A DNA stretch of 64,000 nt from Choristoneura fumiferana (Eukaryota > Arthropoda > Insecta > Lepidoptera > Tortricidae): contig NC_133481.1 of the NCBI RefSeq assembly GCF_025370935.1, forward strand, positions 17,664,070-17,728,069. The letters run 5' to 3'. The notes under the pieces were generated by a model, which did not search any database, was not told the origin of the DNA, and was given only the letters and a program-made list of their open reading frames with translations. Positions 1 through 10,805 of the stretch are shown here, one piece after another. The translations under genes were made by a program, and so were the position numbers. Position 1 is the first letter of the stretch. Each line of letters starts with the position of its first letter.

Positions 1-403
1 CCATAAAATGTTTAATTGTTTTTTTTTGGTATAAATTGAAAGAGAATGCGCTATTTATTATTTATTTATTTGTTTTTTTTTATCAAACTTCAATTGCACG
101 AGTAAACAATATTTGCCTATTAAAATATACATTAAATACAATATTAAACTTTTCGAGTATACCTACTTAATGTTTTTAATCTTTTTTGTATAATTTTAAG
201 TTTTATTCTCCAAAAAAATATATGTGCCGCATGTCATCGTATACGTATTTAGTAGTGCCTTTAAAATCATGATACATTTTAGATGAAGTCTTGAACATTC
301 TTTGCCGTTTTGTTACCATTGACAGACAAAGATAAACATAACACTTACGAAAGTTCCGTTCTTTTTACGAATAAAGAACGGGCGAGTATTGTAAATTAGT
401 TTA

Positions 404-530
404 TGGCTACGAAGTTCGAAAAACGAAGTTCGCGTCGTACCGTCCCTCTCACTCTCGTATTAAATAATATTGGCGTCAGCGGGACAGCAAGATAATGACG
501 TTTGAATTTTGCACTTCGTAGTATAGGGCC
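404..530. repeat. Degenerate palindromic MITE, 'CTACGAAGTTCG' family
   Basis: The left end reads GGCTACGAAGTTCG and the right end is its imperfect reverse complement (ACTTCGTAGTATAGGGCC). The interior carries the same CCGTCCCTCTCACTCTCGTAT block that is found, with changes, in the copies at 12468-12605 and 34250-34365. It has no coding capacity. It is read as a non-autonomous DNA element; the superfamily is not determined. Confidence 0.6.
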
Positions 531-1938
531 TCAGGATTTGTCTCCGTGGAAAATTAAGAAATAAGGCTGGCTCTCTCGATTAATATCTCGTGGAATTTTC
601 GAAAAATCCTTTCTTTTACCACTTGTTTGACCTTAAAAAATATGTCAGAAAATCATCCAGTGGTTACTCTTTTTATATACCGAGTTATAGGTATCATTTC
701 GACTTCTATTCATGTACAAAAAAAAACGTAATTAGACAACGTAAAAGCACAAACATAACTTATACGTGAAAAAATTTAATGAAGACAAGAAGTTAATCCG
801 TATATGAAAACAGGTTTTATTCGATGACAACCGAACCGATAATGGGGAATGCGATTAGTGTTAAAAACCGTTAAGATTCTCTTAGACATATCCGCCTACA
901 TTGACATCTTTAAAACAAGTGTAGTGAAAAGTAAACTTAAAACTAAAGCTTGGGTGAATATTCAAGCGTTTTGACCGGTCGGTTAAACGTCATTAACGTC
1001 CCACGTTTAATAGCACAACGGAAGGTCACGCTACATTTGGCATCGCTATTGTCATCACCACCATCATGAGCATGATCTTTTATCTTGCCGAAACACTAGG
1101 TAATGAAGAAAAAAAAACGCCGCATAAACGCTGAATAGATAATTACATTGCGCTGAGTCTTCATTTGAAATAAGTTGACATATGTTTTTTTTATTAGAAA
1201 TTGTAGTAAAAATATTTTTATTTTCATAATTTTTCGTGATCGTATACACTCAATCGATGTGGCGCCAAAAGTGGAGCACTAATATTACCTGCGTTAGAAT
1301 ACACGCTACGGATAATATGATACGCAGGTATGAAAGAGATAAGTAATAACAAATAAACGATTTTGATTTTAAGGACAATTATCAAGGTAATTATCTCCTT
1401 ATAATATAATTATCTGGATAATTGTTCCACGCAACCCTAATACTTCTTAAAATAAACTAGGGCGCTTCAGTTTTCGTAATTTTGTATGAGTCAGATTTTT
1501 GATTGGAAATAGCAACAATTTTGTATTACAAATTGTATTTCCTTTTGACTTGTTGTCTACTTCTTATTGTCACACTGTCGCTCGATACAGGTATGTTAAT
1601 GTACTTTAATGTGCAACCCTGAGCTTCAACTTTAATAAGTAAAACTTAAGCAACACGCGTCCACATCTATAATAAATCAACGTGGTATTACCGACAAAAA
1701 CTAATTACTTCATTTCGCATTACAATCAGAGATGTGGCGGCCATTTTGTTTATGACGCTTCGATTTTCACCGACTTTTTAAGCAGGAGGTTCTGTAATTC
1801 GATTTTATATTATCACGTTTTAACAAAAATTTGTTTCCCGAAACATCGTGGAAAATTGACATAATAATAAAACGCATTATCGAGCAAAGTTTGCCCCTTT
1901 ATTATTAAAATAGATACATACACACAGTGTGATACTTA

Positions 1939-2285
1939 GAGCGTTTTCACGTTATCCGATCCGATATCAGTATCGGATGACGATACGATATCGGGGCAAG
2001 TAAAATGTATGAAATATGTACATGTCTTTCACATTGTCCGGCCCGATATCGGATATCAGAGCCGACACCGATACGTTCATCGGACGCCCGTGGGCGATAA
2101 AGTTTGTATGTGTGCTATGCGTGTGTCTCAATTGTCTCTGTTTACGCAGAGCCTGATGCGCGGCGGCCATTTTGAGCCGGCCGCATCGGAACGATTTTAT
2201 CGGAAATATGTGAAAGCAGCGCATGGTGTCGGCTATCGGATGTCTTCTATTGTCCGATATCGGATCGGATAATGTGAAAACGCTC
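1939..2285. mobile_element. 347-bp MITE with long terminal inverted repeats and TTA target duplication (PIF/Harbinger-like)
   Basis: The ends are inverted copies: GAGCGTTTTCACGTTATCC on the left and the reverse complement of GAGCGTTTTCACATTATCC on the right, both running on into ATCCGATATCGG-type sequence. TTA flanks both ends (1936-1938 and 2286-2288), as expected of a 3-bp target site duplication. The interior is full of GATATCGG repeats and holds only short opposing frames caused by the symmetry. The TTA duplication suggests PIF/Harbinger; that is inference, since no transposase is present. Confidence 0.8.
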
Positions 2286-2540
2286 TTAGGGCCTATTTTA
2301 TAACTCAACCATTTTTTTTACAGATATTTGCGATACTGACATTTTTTGTTTCATCCGAAGAAACGAGATGGTATCACTTTTATATATCACATAATATTTA
2401 TTAATGAGTAGCGAAAGAGGCCCTTAGAGTAATTAAATCGTGAACAGTAGATACTTTAAAAAAAGTGAAAATATTTAAAGGTTTTTGTAAGTTACATTTT
2501 CTTTTTAAGAACTACAATTGTTAAGTTATTGTTAAGTTAC

Positions 2541-2610
2541 TTTGGGACTAGGTCAATTGGTGTGAATTGTTCCATGATATTTATTTATTTATTATTATTT
2601 ATTTAAGTAA
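2541..2610 (+). repeat. SINE family A, 3' tail fragment
   Basis: The segment reads GGGACTAGGTCAATTGGTGT followed by a TTTATTTATT-rich tail. This matches the 3' end of the full copy at 24618-24880. The tRNA-like head is missing. Confidence 0.7.
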
Positions 2611-3029
2611 AGTTGGCATTTACATAACACAATGGTTAAGAGCTCTGCATAGAGTCTTTCAATTGTAATAAATCTTAAATGATTTACAAGTTTTTTACTC
2701 TTCAAAATTGTATAAACGAATTCTCGTAATGGCATCTTTCAATACTAGTTTCCATTTTAATATTGATGTGCAATCCTTGGTTTTTGTAGCTTGTTCACTT
2801 TGTAGTGTTGAGTTGTAATATCAAACCATAATAGTACCTACTTCTTATGATAGTATTTACACTTCTTGAAACAAATAGATGATTTCAATCAATTATTTAG
2901 TAGAACATGTTTGTGTTATGTATGTAAGTTTTTCCATGTCCCCGTACATAATCTTCAAACGTAACATCTTACATAATCAGCACTGGTAGGGGACAGATTA
3001 TTTTGTAACTTAATTAGGTTCTGGCGTTT

Positions 3030-3165
3030 CGCTGGTCGCTGTCACGGTGCGTTCGCTTCGCTCGCTCAGCTCGCGTATTGTGGTTGCAATTATATTATAC
3101 CTAACACTCCTCGCTTCGCTCACCGTTGTACCTAGTTTTCCGCAACATAAATTTCTCATTAATGC
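3030..3165. repeat. Repeat fragment related to the inverted-repeat element at 55750-56132
   Basis: A block with CTTCGCTCGCTCAGC, then a run close to CGTATTGTGGT, then ACTCCTCGCTTCGCTC and GTTGTACCTA reappears in the same order inside the element at 55868-55955. It is noticeably richer in CpG than its surroundings. No terminal repeats are visible here, so this is probably an internal remnant. Confidence 0.5.
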
Positions 3166-4074
3166 TTTACGTGAGCGAAGTTGATTGTAAAAGCTTGTCA
3201 AGGAATGGTACCTCACATTATTACATTAGAAGTCTAATTGATTGGGTTTGTGTTTATAATCAATAAGCTCCAATTAAAATAAAGTGCACAGAATTTAGCA
3301 CCATTACTATAAAACTCGCTAAAATCTATCAATTAACAGCTTAAATTAGACGCATTCGTAAAATTGTAGGTTTGGTTTTATAAATAGTTAATTAGATTGC
3401 TATCTGTTTATTAGTGTCTAGATGTAAAGTTTTAGCAATGTAATCCTCGACTACTCAACTCATACAGTAATTTATAACATAGTCACGCTTTTTAAAGCAC
3501 TAATTCAAGTCTTAATTTAAGAAGCCAAAAAAAAACACTGATAAAATTTTAATTTAAAGGTTTAAAGCGTTGCAAAATAGCGACGATTGCTTTTGGCAGA
3601 ATCTTGTGGTGGGTTGATTATTAGAAAAGTGGTACATTGATTAGAACAATTGTACGATGAATGGTACTTGGCACTCTCTTCAGGTCGCATCAAATAAAAT
3701 AAAAACGTATATAATAGAAGAACTTAATAAGTATTATTATTTCCCAACTGATTCTCGTGAAAATGTTCTTAGGTCAGATAATTATACGGATTGTTTTGTC
3801 TATTCAGTTTTATAATATAATCAATGCCACTTGACGTGACTGCTAGTATTGCTCCACTGCAAATCAAAGTTAGCAAAACTTCTTCTAAATGGAATCGCCA
3901 CTCTACAGATAAAGATCAGAGCAATTAACTTTAGAACTCGTTGAACCGACGAAAGTAGCAGGTTTTTTATACATCTAATTTGAATAGCTCCTCGGGCGTT
4001 ATCTAGTGGCGCAATAATCAAGGAATATTATAGTTGCGATTTGTAATTATAACGCTGGCTACACCGATAAAATC

Positions 4075-4255
4075 ATCATCATCATATCAGCTGTAGGACG
4101 TCCACTGTCGGACATAGTCCTCCTTCATAGACCTCCAGATGCTTCGGTTGGAAGCAGCTTGCATCATCCGTGTACCCGCAGGTACAACCGCAGGTGGTTT
4201 AACCAGGTTACTTTTCTAACTTATTGGTGGACGTCCTACACTGCGCTTGTCAATC
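4075..4255 (-). mobile_element. LINE 3'-end fragment
   Basis: The plus strand starts with a CATCATCAT run and continues with TAGGACGTCCACTGTCGGACATAG and CTCCTTCATAGACCTCCAGATG. Read on the minus strand this is the 'GGAGG...CTATGTCC...GTGGACGTCCTA...ATGATGATG' 3' end common to lepidopteran LINEs, with its ATG-repeat tail. A similar copy lies at 26783-26945. It sits just before the cadherin exon, inside the presumed 5' intron. Confidence 0.6.
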
Positions 4256-4411
4256 CGCGGTCTCTATTCGAGAAGTTTTCAGCCCCAACTTACATATATT
4301 AATTTTGTAATAAAGGAAAAATGATCATTTGAACATTTCCGATATCCACTTTACTTCAGACTACACTTATTCTAATTACCACCCCTAACTTAACCTCTTT
4401 TTGTGTTTCAG

Positions 4412-4448
4412 GTGCGTGACAATGTGCACACGGTGATACAACAGCGTG
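4412..4448 (+). promoter_or_regulatory. 5' untranslated part of the ds exon, with a 4-codon upstream ORF
   Basis: The exon begins after the acceptor TTTGTGTTTCAG (AG at 4410-4411). An ATG at 4422-4424 opens a four-codon frame (M-C-T-R) that stops at TGA 4434-4436. This ATG is in the same frame as the main start, so the TGA also proves that the long frame cannot extend upstream within this exon. The uORF could lower translation of the main frame; that is inference. The true transcript leader also depends on an exon not seen here. Confidence 0.65.
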
Positions 4449-6149
4449 ATGTGGGGCGCGATCCTGCTGCTCGTCGCTTGCGCGGGCGGCGAGCACGTGC
4501 GCGAGTTTGTCGTGCGCGAGAACGCGCGCGCTGGCACCTTGGTCGGCCATCTTGGAGACGAACTGCCCGACGCCGCACCCCCTTACACCATCGTCCCTGT
4601 CCCAGGCTCCGCCGTCAACGATGACTTAAGAATAGATCCCCACACTGGAGAAATCCGGACAAGAGTTCCACTGGACAGGGAAACAAGAGATCATTACGCG
4701 CTTGTAGCTATACCGGCTAGTGGTGATAATGTCAGAGTCGTAGTTAGAGTTTCAGATGAAAACGACAATGCTCCGACTTTCCCTACGCCAGTCATGAACG
4801 TGGAATTCTCAGAAAACACTCCAAGAGATGTTAAAAGAAAACTGAATCCTGCTAAAGATCAGGATCTTGGTATATTTAATACGCAGAGATATAACATTGT
4901 ATCTGGGAACACGGATAACGCGTTTAGATTGTCCTCTCACAGGGAAAGAGATGGTGTTTTATATTTAGATTTACAAATCAATGGTTTCTTAGATAGAGAA
5001 ACGGCAGACCATTACGAGTTGGTCATAGAGGCGTTAGATGGAGGTACTCCTCCTTTAAGAGGAACTATGTCTGTAAATATAACTATATTAGATGTAAATG
5101 ATAGCCCACCAATTTTTACCGAAAGCGTGTATTCTGCGAGTGTACCAGAAAACGCCACAGTTGGCACGCCTATTCTTAAAGTATCTGCAACCGACGCTGA
5201 TTCAGGTGAAAATGGCCAGATAGAATATACTATAAATAGACGTCAAAGCGATAAAGAAAACATGTTCAAAATAGACCCTCAGACCGGTGAGATAACAGTG
5301 AACAAAGCTCTTGATTTTGAGACTAAGGAGCTACATGAATTGGTAGTAGTTGCTAGGGATAAAGGAGCACAGCCGTTGGAAACCACCGCGTTCGTCTCCA
5401 TAAGAGTAACAGATGTGAACGACAACCAACCAACGATAGACGTAATCTTCTTAAGTGATGATGCGACTCCGAAAATTTCGGAATCCGCGCGTTTAGACGA
5501 ATTTGTAGCTAGGATATCAGTGCACGATCCCGATTCCAAAACAGAATACGCGAATGTTAATGTTACGCTGAGCGGGGGCGACGGTCACTTTGATTTGCGG
5601 ACTCACGATAACATTATTTACTTGGTAGTTGTTGCTTTGCCGTTGGATCGGGAGTCGCAGTCGTTGTACACTTTGAATGTGGTGGCGACTGACAAAGGCT
5701 CCCCGCCTCTGCACGCATCCAGGATAATAAGCCTGAGGGTAACAGACGTGAACGACAACGCACCAACGTTTGCTGAAAGCGAATATAAAGCTAACGTTCT
5801 TGAAGCGGCACCTCCTGGTACACCAGTGGTGCAAGTGTCAGCTACTGATGTAGATGAGGCGGAGAATTCTGAGATTCGTTATTCGCTGATGCCGACGCCT
5901 CAGTCTGATTGGTTTGCAATTGACGAGAGGTCTGGGTTAGTTACTACGCGTTCTAGGGTCGATTGTGAGACGAATCCAATGCCTCGTCTGACGGTCGTGG
6001 CGAGTGACCGTGGTAACCCACCGCTGTCTTCTACAGCCACGCTCATAGTGACAGTGTTAGATGTGAACGACAATGAGCCGATTTTCGACCAGTCCTTCTA
6101 CAACGTGACGGTTCCGGAGAGTGAAGCTGTCGGCAGCTGTATTTTAAAG
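4449..6149 (+). CDS. ds: Dachsous-type protocadherin, first coding exon (N-terminal 567 residues, partial gene)
   Basis: This exon encodes the N-terminus of a giant cell-surface cadherin. Dachsous binds Fat on neighbouring cells and acts in planar cell polarity and Hippo growth control. Visible: a short hydrophobic signal (residues about 3-14, MWGAILLLVACAGG), then cadherin repeats EC1 15-111, EC2 112-223, EC3 224-330, EC4 331-441, EC5 442-546, and the start of EC6 547-567. Calcium linkers DENDNAP (103), DVNDSPP (215), DVNDNQP (322), DVNDNAP (433) and DVNDNEP (538) close EC1-EC5. LDRE-type motifs occur at 75, 181 and 399; EC3 has LDFE and EC5 has VDCE. From memory, EC2 (ERDGVLYLDLQI..FLDRET), EC4 (PKISESA, SVHDPDSKTEYANVNVTL) and EC5/EC6 (CETNP, NDNEPIFDQSFYNV) resemble insect Dachsous rather than Fat or other cadherins. 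The start is the ATG at 4449: GTG 4446 is not a eukaryotic start, and TGA 4434 closes the frame upstream. The exon ends in phase 0 at AAG|GTAAGT. The remaining repeats, membrane segment and cytoplasmic tail are not in the window. Confidence 0.92.
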
Positions 6150-6609
6150 GTAAGTCTTATCACTAGCTCTTTTTTTACTACTACTTTGGCTTAATTATTT
6201 ATTTATTTATTCAAAACAATACAATAATAGGCTTACAGTATAAAAAACCAAAACGCCTATTACGTTACATGCTTCACATAAATCGACATGGAACACAAAT
6301 TAATAATAAATGTGTCTTAAGGTTTAAATAAGTACTTTGCTTAAAATCTGTCTCTTCCATTTATCTACCTACAGAGGTTAAAGTAGGTGACAAAACAAAA
6401 CATTAGAAACGCAAAATCAATAAATCAATAATACGTTTTATTGTCAGAAATTGTAAGTAAATAAGTCAATTCTCAGTTTCCATAGGTATGACCAGCTGCC
6501 TTGATTTGGCTTAAGACGCTATAAAAGTCGCGTTTATTAGAAATACCATAAAATAAAAGCAGTAAAATGCGGATTTTCTTTGCTAAGAACTGGTAGGTAA
6601 GGTAAGACT
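6150..6609. other. Start of the intron, AT-rich, no clear feature
   Basis: After the donor comes a TTATTTATTTATTTATTC run near 6194 followed by AAAACAATACAATAATAGGCTTACAG. This resembles the 3' end of a retroelement lying on the minus strand, but no body could be recognised. Nothing else stands out. Confidence 0.4.
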
Positions 6610-6731
6610 TTCAGATTTAATAAAGTTTGAGTCCCAGGGAAAGATATAGGATAGCTTTTATCTCGTAAAATTTCATAGCTCCCGCGGGATAAACGAATGC
6701 TACGCGGACGGAGTCGCGGGCAACAGGCTAG
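6610..6731 (+). mobile_element. Lep1-like Helitron, 3' part
   Basis: Contains the family core (GTCCCAGGGAAAGATATAGG, CTCCCGCGGGATAAACGAAT) and ends in GCGGACGGAGTCGCGGGC, AACAGG and CTAG. It is the 3' part of the repeat that follows directly at 6732. Helitrons end in CTRR without target duplication, which fits. No Rep/helicase coding is present. Confidence 0.65.
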
Positions 6732-6924
6732 TAATATTAAGCTTGTAAGTCTGTCTATTTGTTTGTTACCTCATCACGTCTAACTGATTTAAATGAAATT
6801 CGGTATACAGAGTGTAACAGTCCAGGGGAAGGACATAGGATAGTTTTTATCCCGGGAAATGCATAGTTCCCGCGGGATAGCGATAAACGAATACTACGCG
6901 GACGGAGTCGCGGGCAACAGCTAG
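6732..6924 (+). mobile_element. Lep1-like Helitron, near full length
   Basis: Starts with TAATATTAAGCTTGTAAG, close to the family start TAATATTATAAA. It runs through a GTTTGTTACCTCATCACGTC block, GAAATTCGGTATAC and CCCGCGGGAT, and ends with GGAGTCGCGGGCAACAG|CTAG. It abuts the copy 6610-6731 head to tail, in the same orientation. It is non-autonomous. Confidence 0.7.
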
Positions 6925-8209
6925 TTCCAGAACAAAGCAGTGTAAGTACTGCTGCTTTTATTATGCAAGTGCTGTAATGGGACTTATAAAATCCTACTAA
7001 GGATTAAAGAATAATATGGTATTTAGAGCTAAATGGACTTTGCACAAGCTTCTGCCACCCTCATAGTCGACCACCTTACTACCATTTTACCATGTTAAGA
7101 GGATTGTGAAGTAAAACGAAAACTAATTTTCCCCAACCCCTATGTTAACAGATTTTGACTAATTTTTGCTATGTTGACGTTGTTGTTTGTACGAACCGAA
7201 CGACCGAAATTAGTTTTAGTCACTGTGTTTTTTTATAAATTTTTGCAACCCAAATCATATAGGGTACTTCCAGTTGTCCAAGAAACTTAAAATTACTTAA
7301 TTTTTAAATATGAGACTATCTTTTATAGAACAAGTAAGTATGAGAAAAGTCTGAAAATCCTTATTTATTGAGTTTGTATGTTTCCTTACGTCAGTAACAG
7401 TAAGAGGGACTGGTAACACTGAATATTTAAAGATGCCTACAAGTACATCAAATGTGTACGGAATCCTTTATTACTGTTATAAATTATGTAGTGTTCAATT
7501 AAGACTCATTGATATTAAAAATATATCAATCGCTGTAATTTTGTAAATCATACATTTTTGACTTGTAATTTAAAATATTACCTGCAATAATAAAGCGAAA
7601 TCGTTACTCGCTAATCAGAGAAGATTTAAAATCGCAAATGCAACTTTCACTTCAATGATGGTCTAAAGGAAATCGATTCCAAATTGATATCTGTTAAGTT
7701 TTATCGATACTAATTAGTCGATATAAAAGTTGATTCATTAAAAACGGTTGATATTGATTGATGGGCGGCATTGGGCGGTAGCAGTTTTATTAGTAGATTT
7801 TTCCGTTAGTTTATATTGGCGAAGTGCGTTTTATATGACGGTTATGAGGACGAGTTCCAGAGTACAGTCACCAGCACCAATATGTAACACAACGAAGCGT
7901 GTATAAATATATAAAGTAACGGTCAAATAGAAAGACTTATGAGAACGCTTAGGGACCATTTAGGTATCATAGCGTTAAAACATATACCACGCGCCATATA
8001 AATCTGCCTAAAAGTTCATTACTTAATACTCAGTTTTGACGCATTTTTGAGATATATTTTTTATGCGACGTATTTACGTTACTCCCGGATTGTGTTCGAA
8101 TCGCTTAACGGTATAGTGCCTATTCAATTATTGGAATTATACCTTTATAGTTTTTGTGGTACTAGTCGGGGCAATGAACTTTTAGGCAAAGTTAGGCGGC
8201 GTAAGGTAT
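6925..8209. other. Intronic DNA without recognised features
   Basis: AT-rich sequence with only short frames. There are scattered ATCGAT and TCGATA words around 7670-7760 (for example TTATCGATAC and AGTCGATATAAAAG). No repeat family was recognised. Confidence 0.4.
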
Positions 8210-8470
8210 AGCAAAGTTTGGATCTCTAAACTTGGTGAACTGCAACTATGTATCAATACAACTCAATCTAAAGTAACTGGTCATTCTCCTTTGGAACTTT
8301 TGATAGGAAAAGTAAGTTCGTCTCCTGCTCTTGAGCAGATTTTCATTTTAGAACATCAACTAAATAGGTATGACATTCGAAAAGAAGCCTCTGACAGGGT
8401 GGTCGAACAAGCTAAAGGTAGTAAGATTAGACGCCAGAACCGCAGCTATATCCTCATTCAACATAAATGA
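8210..8470 (+). pseudogene. Relic of an LTR-retrotransposon integrase C-terminal region (Ty3/gypsy-like)
   Basis: One frame, open from at least 8210 to TGA at 8468-8470, reads ...WISKLGELQLCINTT then QSKVTGHSPLELLIGK and later DRVVEQAKGSKIRRQNRS. The pattern 'LQL.IN.T....TG.SPLELL.G' is typical of the end of the Ty3/gypsy integrase core, with a basic C-terminal part after it. The catalytic D,D-35-E residues, the rest of pol, gag and LTRs are absent nearby, so this is a dead fragment. BEL/Pao is less likely. Confidence 0.65.
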
Positions 8471-8884
8471 TTTCGTTTTATGTAAAGACACAATGGTCTG
8501 GCAATAAATTAGTGCCCAGTTTCCGATGTTCTGAAGGGAGCGCCAAAGTTCGCATACTTTTCGCTAGACATACCGTAATATTTGTCCGAGGCATCGTTTG
8601 TCATAATTTTTTTCCCACTGAAACCTTAAAAAAATCTGATTTTTTTAAATTAACATTCTGTAAAAAACTATAGGTTAGGTTAGGTTTGTTTTAGAGCAAT
8701 TCGGAACAATTATTGGATTCAGAGAAAAAAGAGTTATGACAAACGATCATTCTGGCAAACATTACATTCGGACTTTCAACAAGTATGTGAGCCGATATGG
8801 ACCCGACAACTGACAAGACTGTATTTCTAGGGCTGGTGGGAAGTGTCAGATATTTTTGCCCGCTGCGCTTCGGCAGATATTAAA

Positions 8885-9009
8885 AGCTTATACCTGCTGA
8901 GCTGGCAACGTTGCATTTTTGTTAGTTTTTCTCGATTACTCCATAAAAATTGAATGAAAATTAAAAACTAACAAACATGCAACGTTCCTGCTCAGTAGGT
9001 ATAAACGCT
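8885..9009. mobile_element. 125-bp fold-back MITE
   Basis: The left arm AGCTTATACCTGCTGAGC, then GGCAACGTTGCAT and GTTAGTTTTT, is mirrored by the right arm AAAAACTAACAAACATGCAACGTT, then CCTGCTCAGTAGGTATAAACGCT. The arms cover about 45 bases each with few mismatches and a short AT-rich centre. It has no coding capacity and no clear target duplication. Confidence 0.7.
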
Positions 9010-10757
9010 CTTAAGGTGACGTACAGTTCGTTCCTTAAATTTAAGTATAATCCACTTTTCCATAATAGGTAACTGCATAAAATAAATTCTTATGTTAGGG
9101 AACTGTAAGTCTCACTGAAGGTCCTCATTATCTAAAAAAACCCTGTATGTCTATTTAAAGGAAAATACTTTCACTTGCAGTTTCTTTTATTTATAACTTC
9201 AACGAATACATCGATTTGAACATTTGCCTATCGACTGCCTATATTCTATTTTGTGTCATATGTGTGAATCTTGAATAATTCGAACATCAAAATAGTATGA
9301 CTATATATCATGTAGCAGACAAGACAAGCCTTACAGAACCAACCGTAGGTACCTACTTTACATAGTAAGCCAGCGTTATTTTGCGTAAATTCTGGGTTAA
9401 AAAAACGACAAATAGAAAACTGCAGTTAACAGATTATTTTTTATGTGCAGAAGCAGCTAGTGCAAATCGGTGTAGTTCATTAATAATTTTACATTAATTT
9501 ATTTTGAAGGCGGTTAAAAAACTAATTTCGCCTTTTTATATTTAACAAATACGAACTACCCGTAAGTTAACAACCATAAAACATCCCAAAACCGAACCCC
9601 CACAATTACCCCCGCGATACCACAATCAGTTTCATTAACCTATCTCCCTCATAACTTACCAGTTAATTCCTTTTAATATATTCCGATACTGAAGCAGTTA
9701 TAAATAACCATAAATAAGGGGTGATGCCAGTTTGGGCGTGCGAGCCGCATCGCAAATTGCGATCTAAATTGAAAATTAAACATTGCCCAGGAGTGCCCGC
9801 GGTCTGCGCGTTGCTACGGCGCTATTCTCCATGTCGCTTCGGATGTTCAAGATGGCCGCTATGGGGAGAAATACATAAATAACAGCAAAACAATATTTAG
9901 TTATTAATTATAAGATATTACACTTATTATAATTGTATCTCTTGTATCGGTTTTTATATTTATTGACTTCTGTTTTGTCGCTTTTACATCTAAAAATGGT
10001 AAAAATACTCTATTAAGTTTGAGTTACACATGTATTGTATACATGTATGTATCCTTTGGCTGACGTAGGTCATGTATTCTGTAATCTATTTCTGCTAAAA
10101 ATGTTGCTTGGACGAGATCGCTCTTAAGTGATAAGGACATCTATTGCTTACCTTGTAATTTTCTCTCTGTGTACATACTTGTTTTCTATATCGCTTACTA
10201 TTTGTGGTCACAACAAAGAGTCACTTTGTTGTATTGTATACGAGTACATTGTATTAGTATTTATTATTCTTGAAGTTAAGGGATCTGTCCACACGCTGTA
10301 CCTATTCACTGTATCAATTTTAGTCTGAATAATTCGAAGCAGGCGTTAGGTACTTCGCATGTGTTATTTATTATAATATTTATTATAAAACTATTAAATA
10401 ACGTTATTTAGTAACATTGCAATTTTTAATTTTAATTAGATATGTAAACCAGAAACACATAGAAAAGGTACACCTTGCATGTTATTAAATTTTGATACAC
10501 ACTCCTCCATAAATGAATTGATATTTGTATCTTGTTGGGAAAGTGAAGTGAAAAAATATTTGAAAAAATGAAAATGAAAAAGTTCATCGTTTATCATAAG
10601 TAGGTTAACAATTAATGAAGGTTGGGGCCCTTTACCTATAGTTGGTGTAAAACACACTTGTAGCAGAAAGCCCCGCGCTCTTCTGTAGCATATATGCATT
10701 GAATAAGATAACTTTTCAATTACAATTTTAACATTACAATCTAAGTATACTAGTGTA

Positions 10758-10759
<2 letters not shown>
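9010..10759. other. Intronic DNA without recognised features
   Basis: Mostly AT-rich. A patch near 9770-9860 is richer in GC (GAGTGCCCGCGGTCTGCGCG), but no frame or repeat was recognised. Short open frames occur here without any protein-like composition. Confidence 0.4.

Positions 10760-10803
<44 letters not shown>
10760..10803. repeat. (TG)n microsatellite
   Basis: About 21 uninterrupted TG units follow TAGTGTAGTA. The long opposing-strand open frame across it (encoding a Thr-His run) is an artefact of the dinucleotide repeat. A long pure run is likely length-polymorphic. Confidence 0.97.

Positions 10804-10805
<2 letters not shown>

Larger units (their letters stand above)
1..4411 (+). other. 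Upstream non-coding region of the cadherin gene (5' intron or promoter side)
   Basis: This stretch has no coding frame that looks like a protein. It ends in a polypyrimidine tract and AG at 4410-4411, so at least its last part is intron behind an unseen 5' untranslated exon. It holds two MITEs (404-530, 1939-2285), a SINE tail (2541-2610), a GC-richer repeat stretch (3030-3165) and a LINE 3' fragment (4075-4255). The parts 541-1935, 2611-3029 and 3166-4074 are AT-rich and show nothing I can name. No promoter or first exon could be recognised. Confidence 0.6.

Noticed and set aside
4446..4448. GTG as the start of the cadherin frame
   Set aside because: Animal genes start at ATG; the ATG at 4449 follows directly and begins a plausible signal peptide.
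6150..6194. Cadherin frame reading on past the exon to TAA at 6192
   Set aside because: The cadherin pattern stops exactly at a perfect AAG|GTAAGT donor; the extra residues are low-complexity and would truncate EC6.
8672..8692. Telomere-like (TTAGG) repeat
   Set aside because: Only about three units (GGTTAGGTTAGG); such short runs are common in insect genomes and do not indicate a telomere. A similar short run is at 39741.
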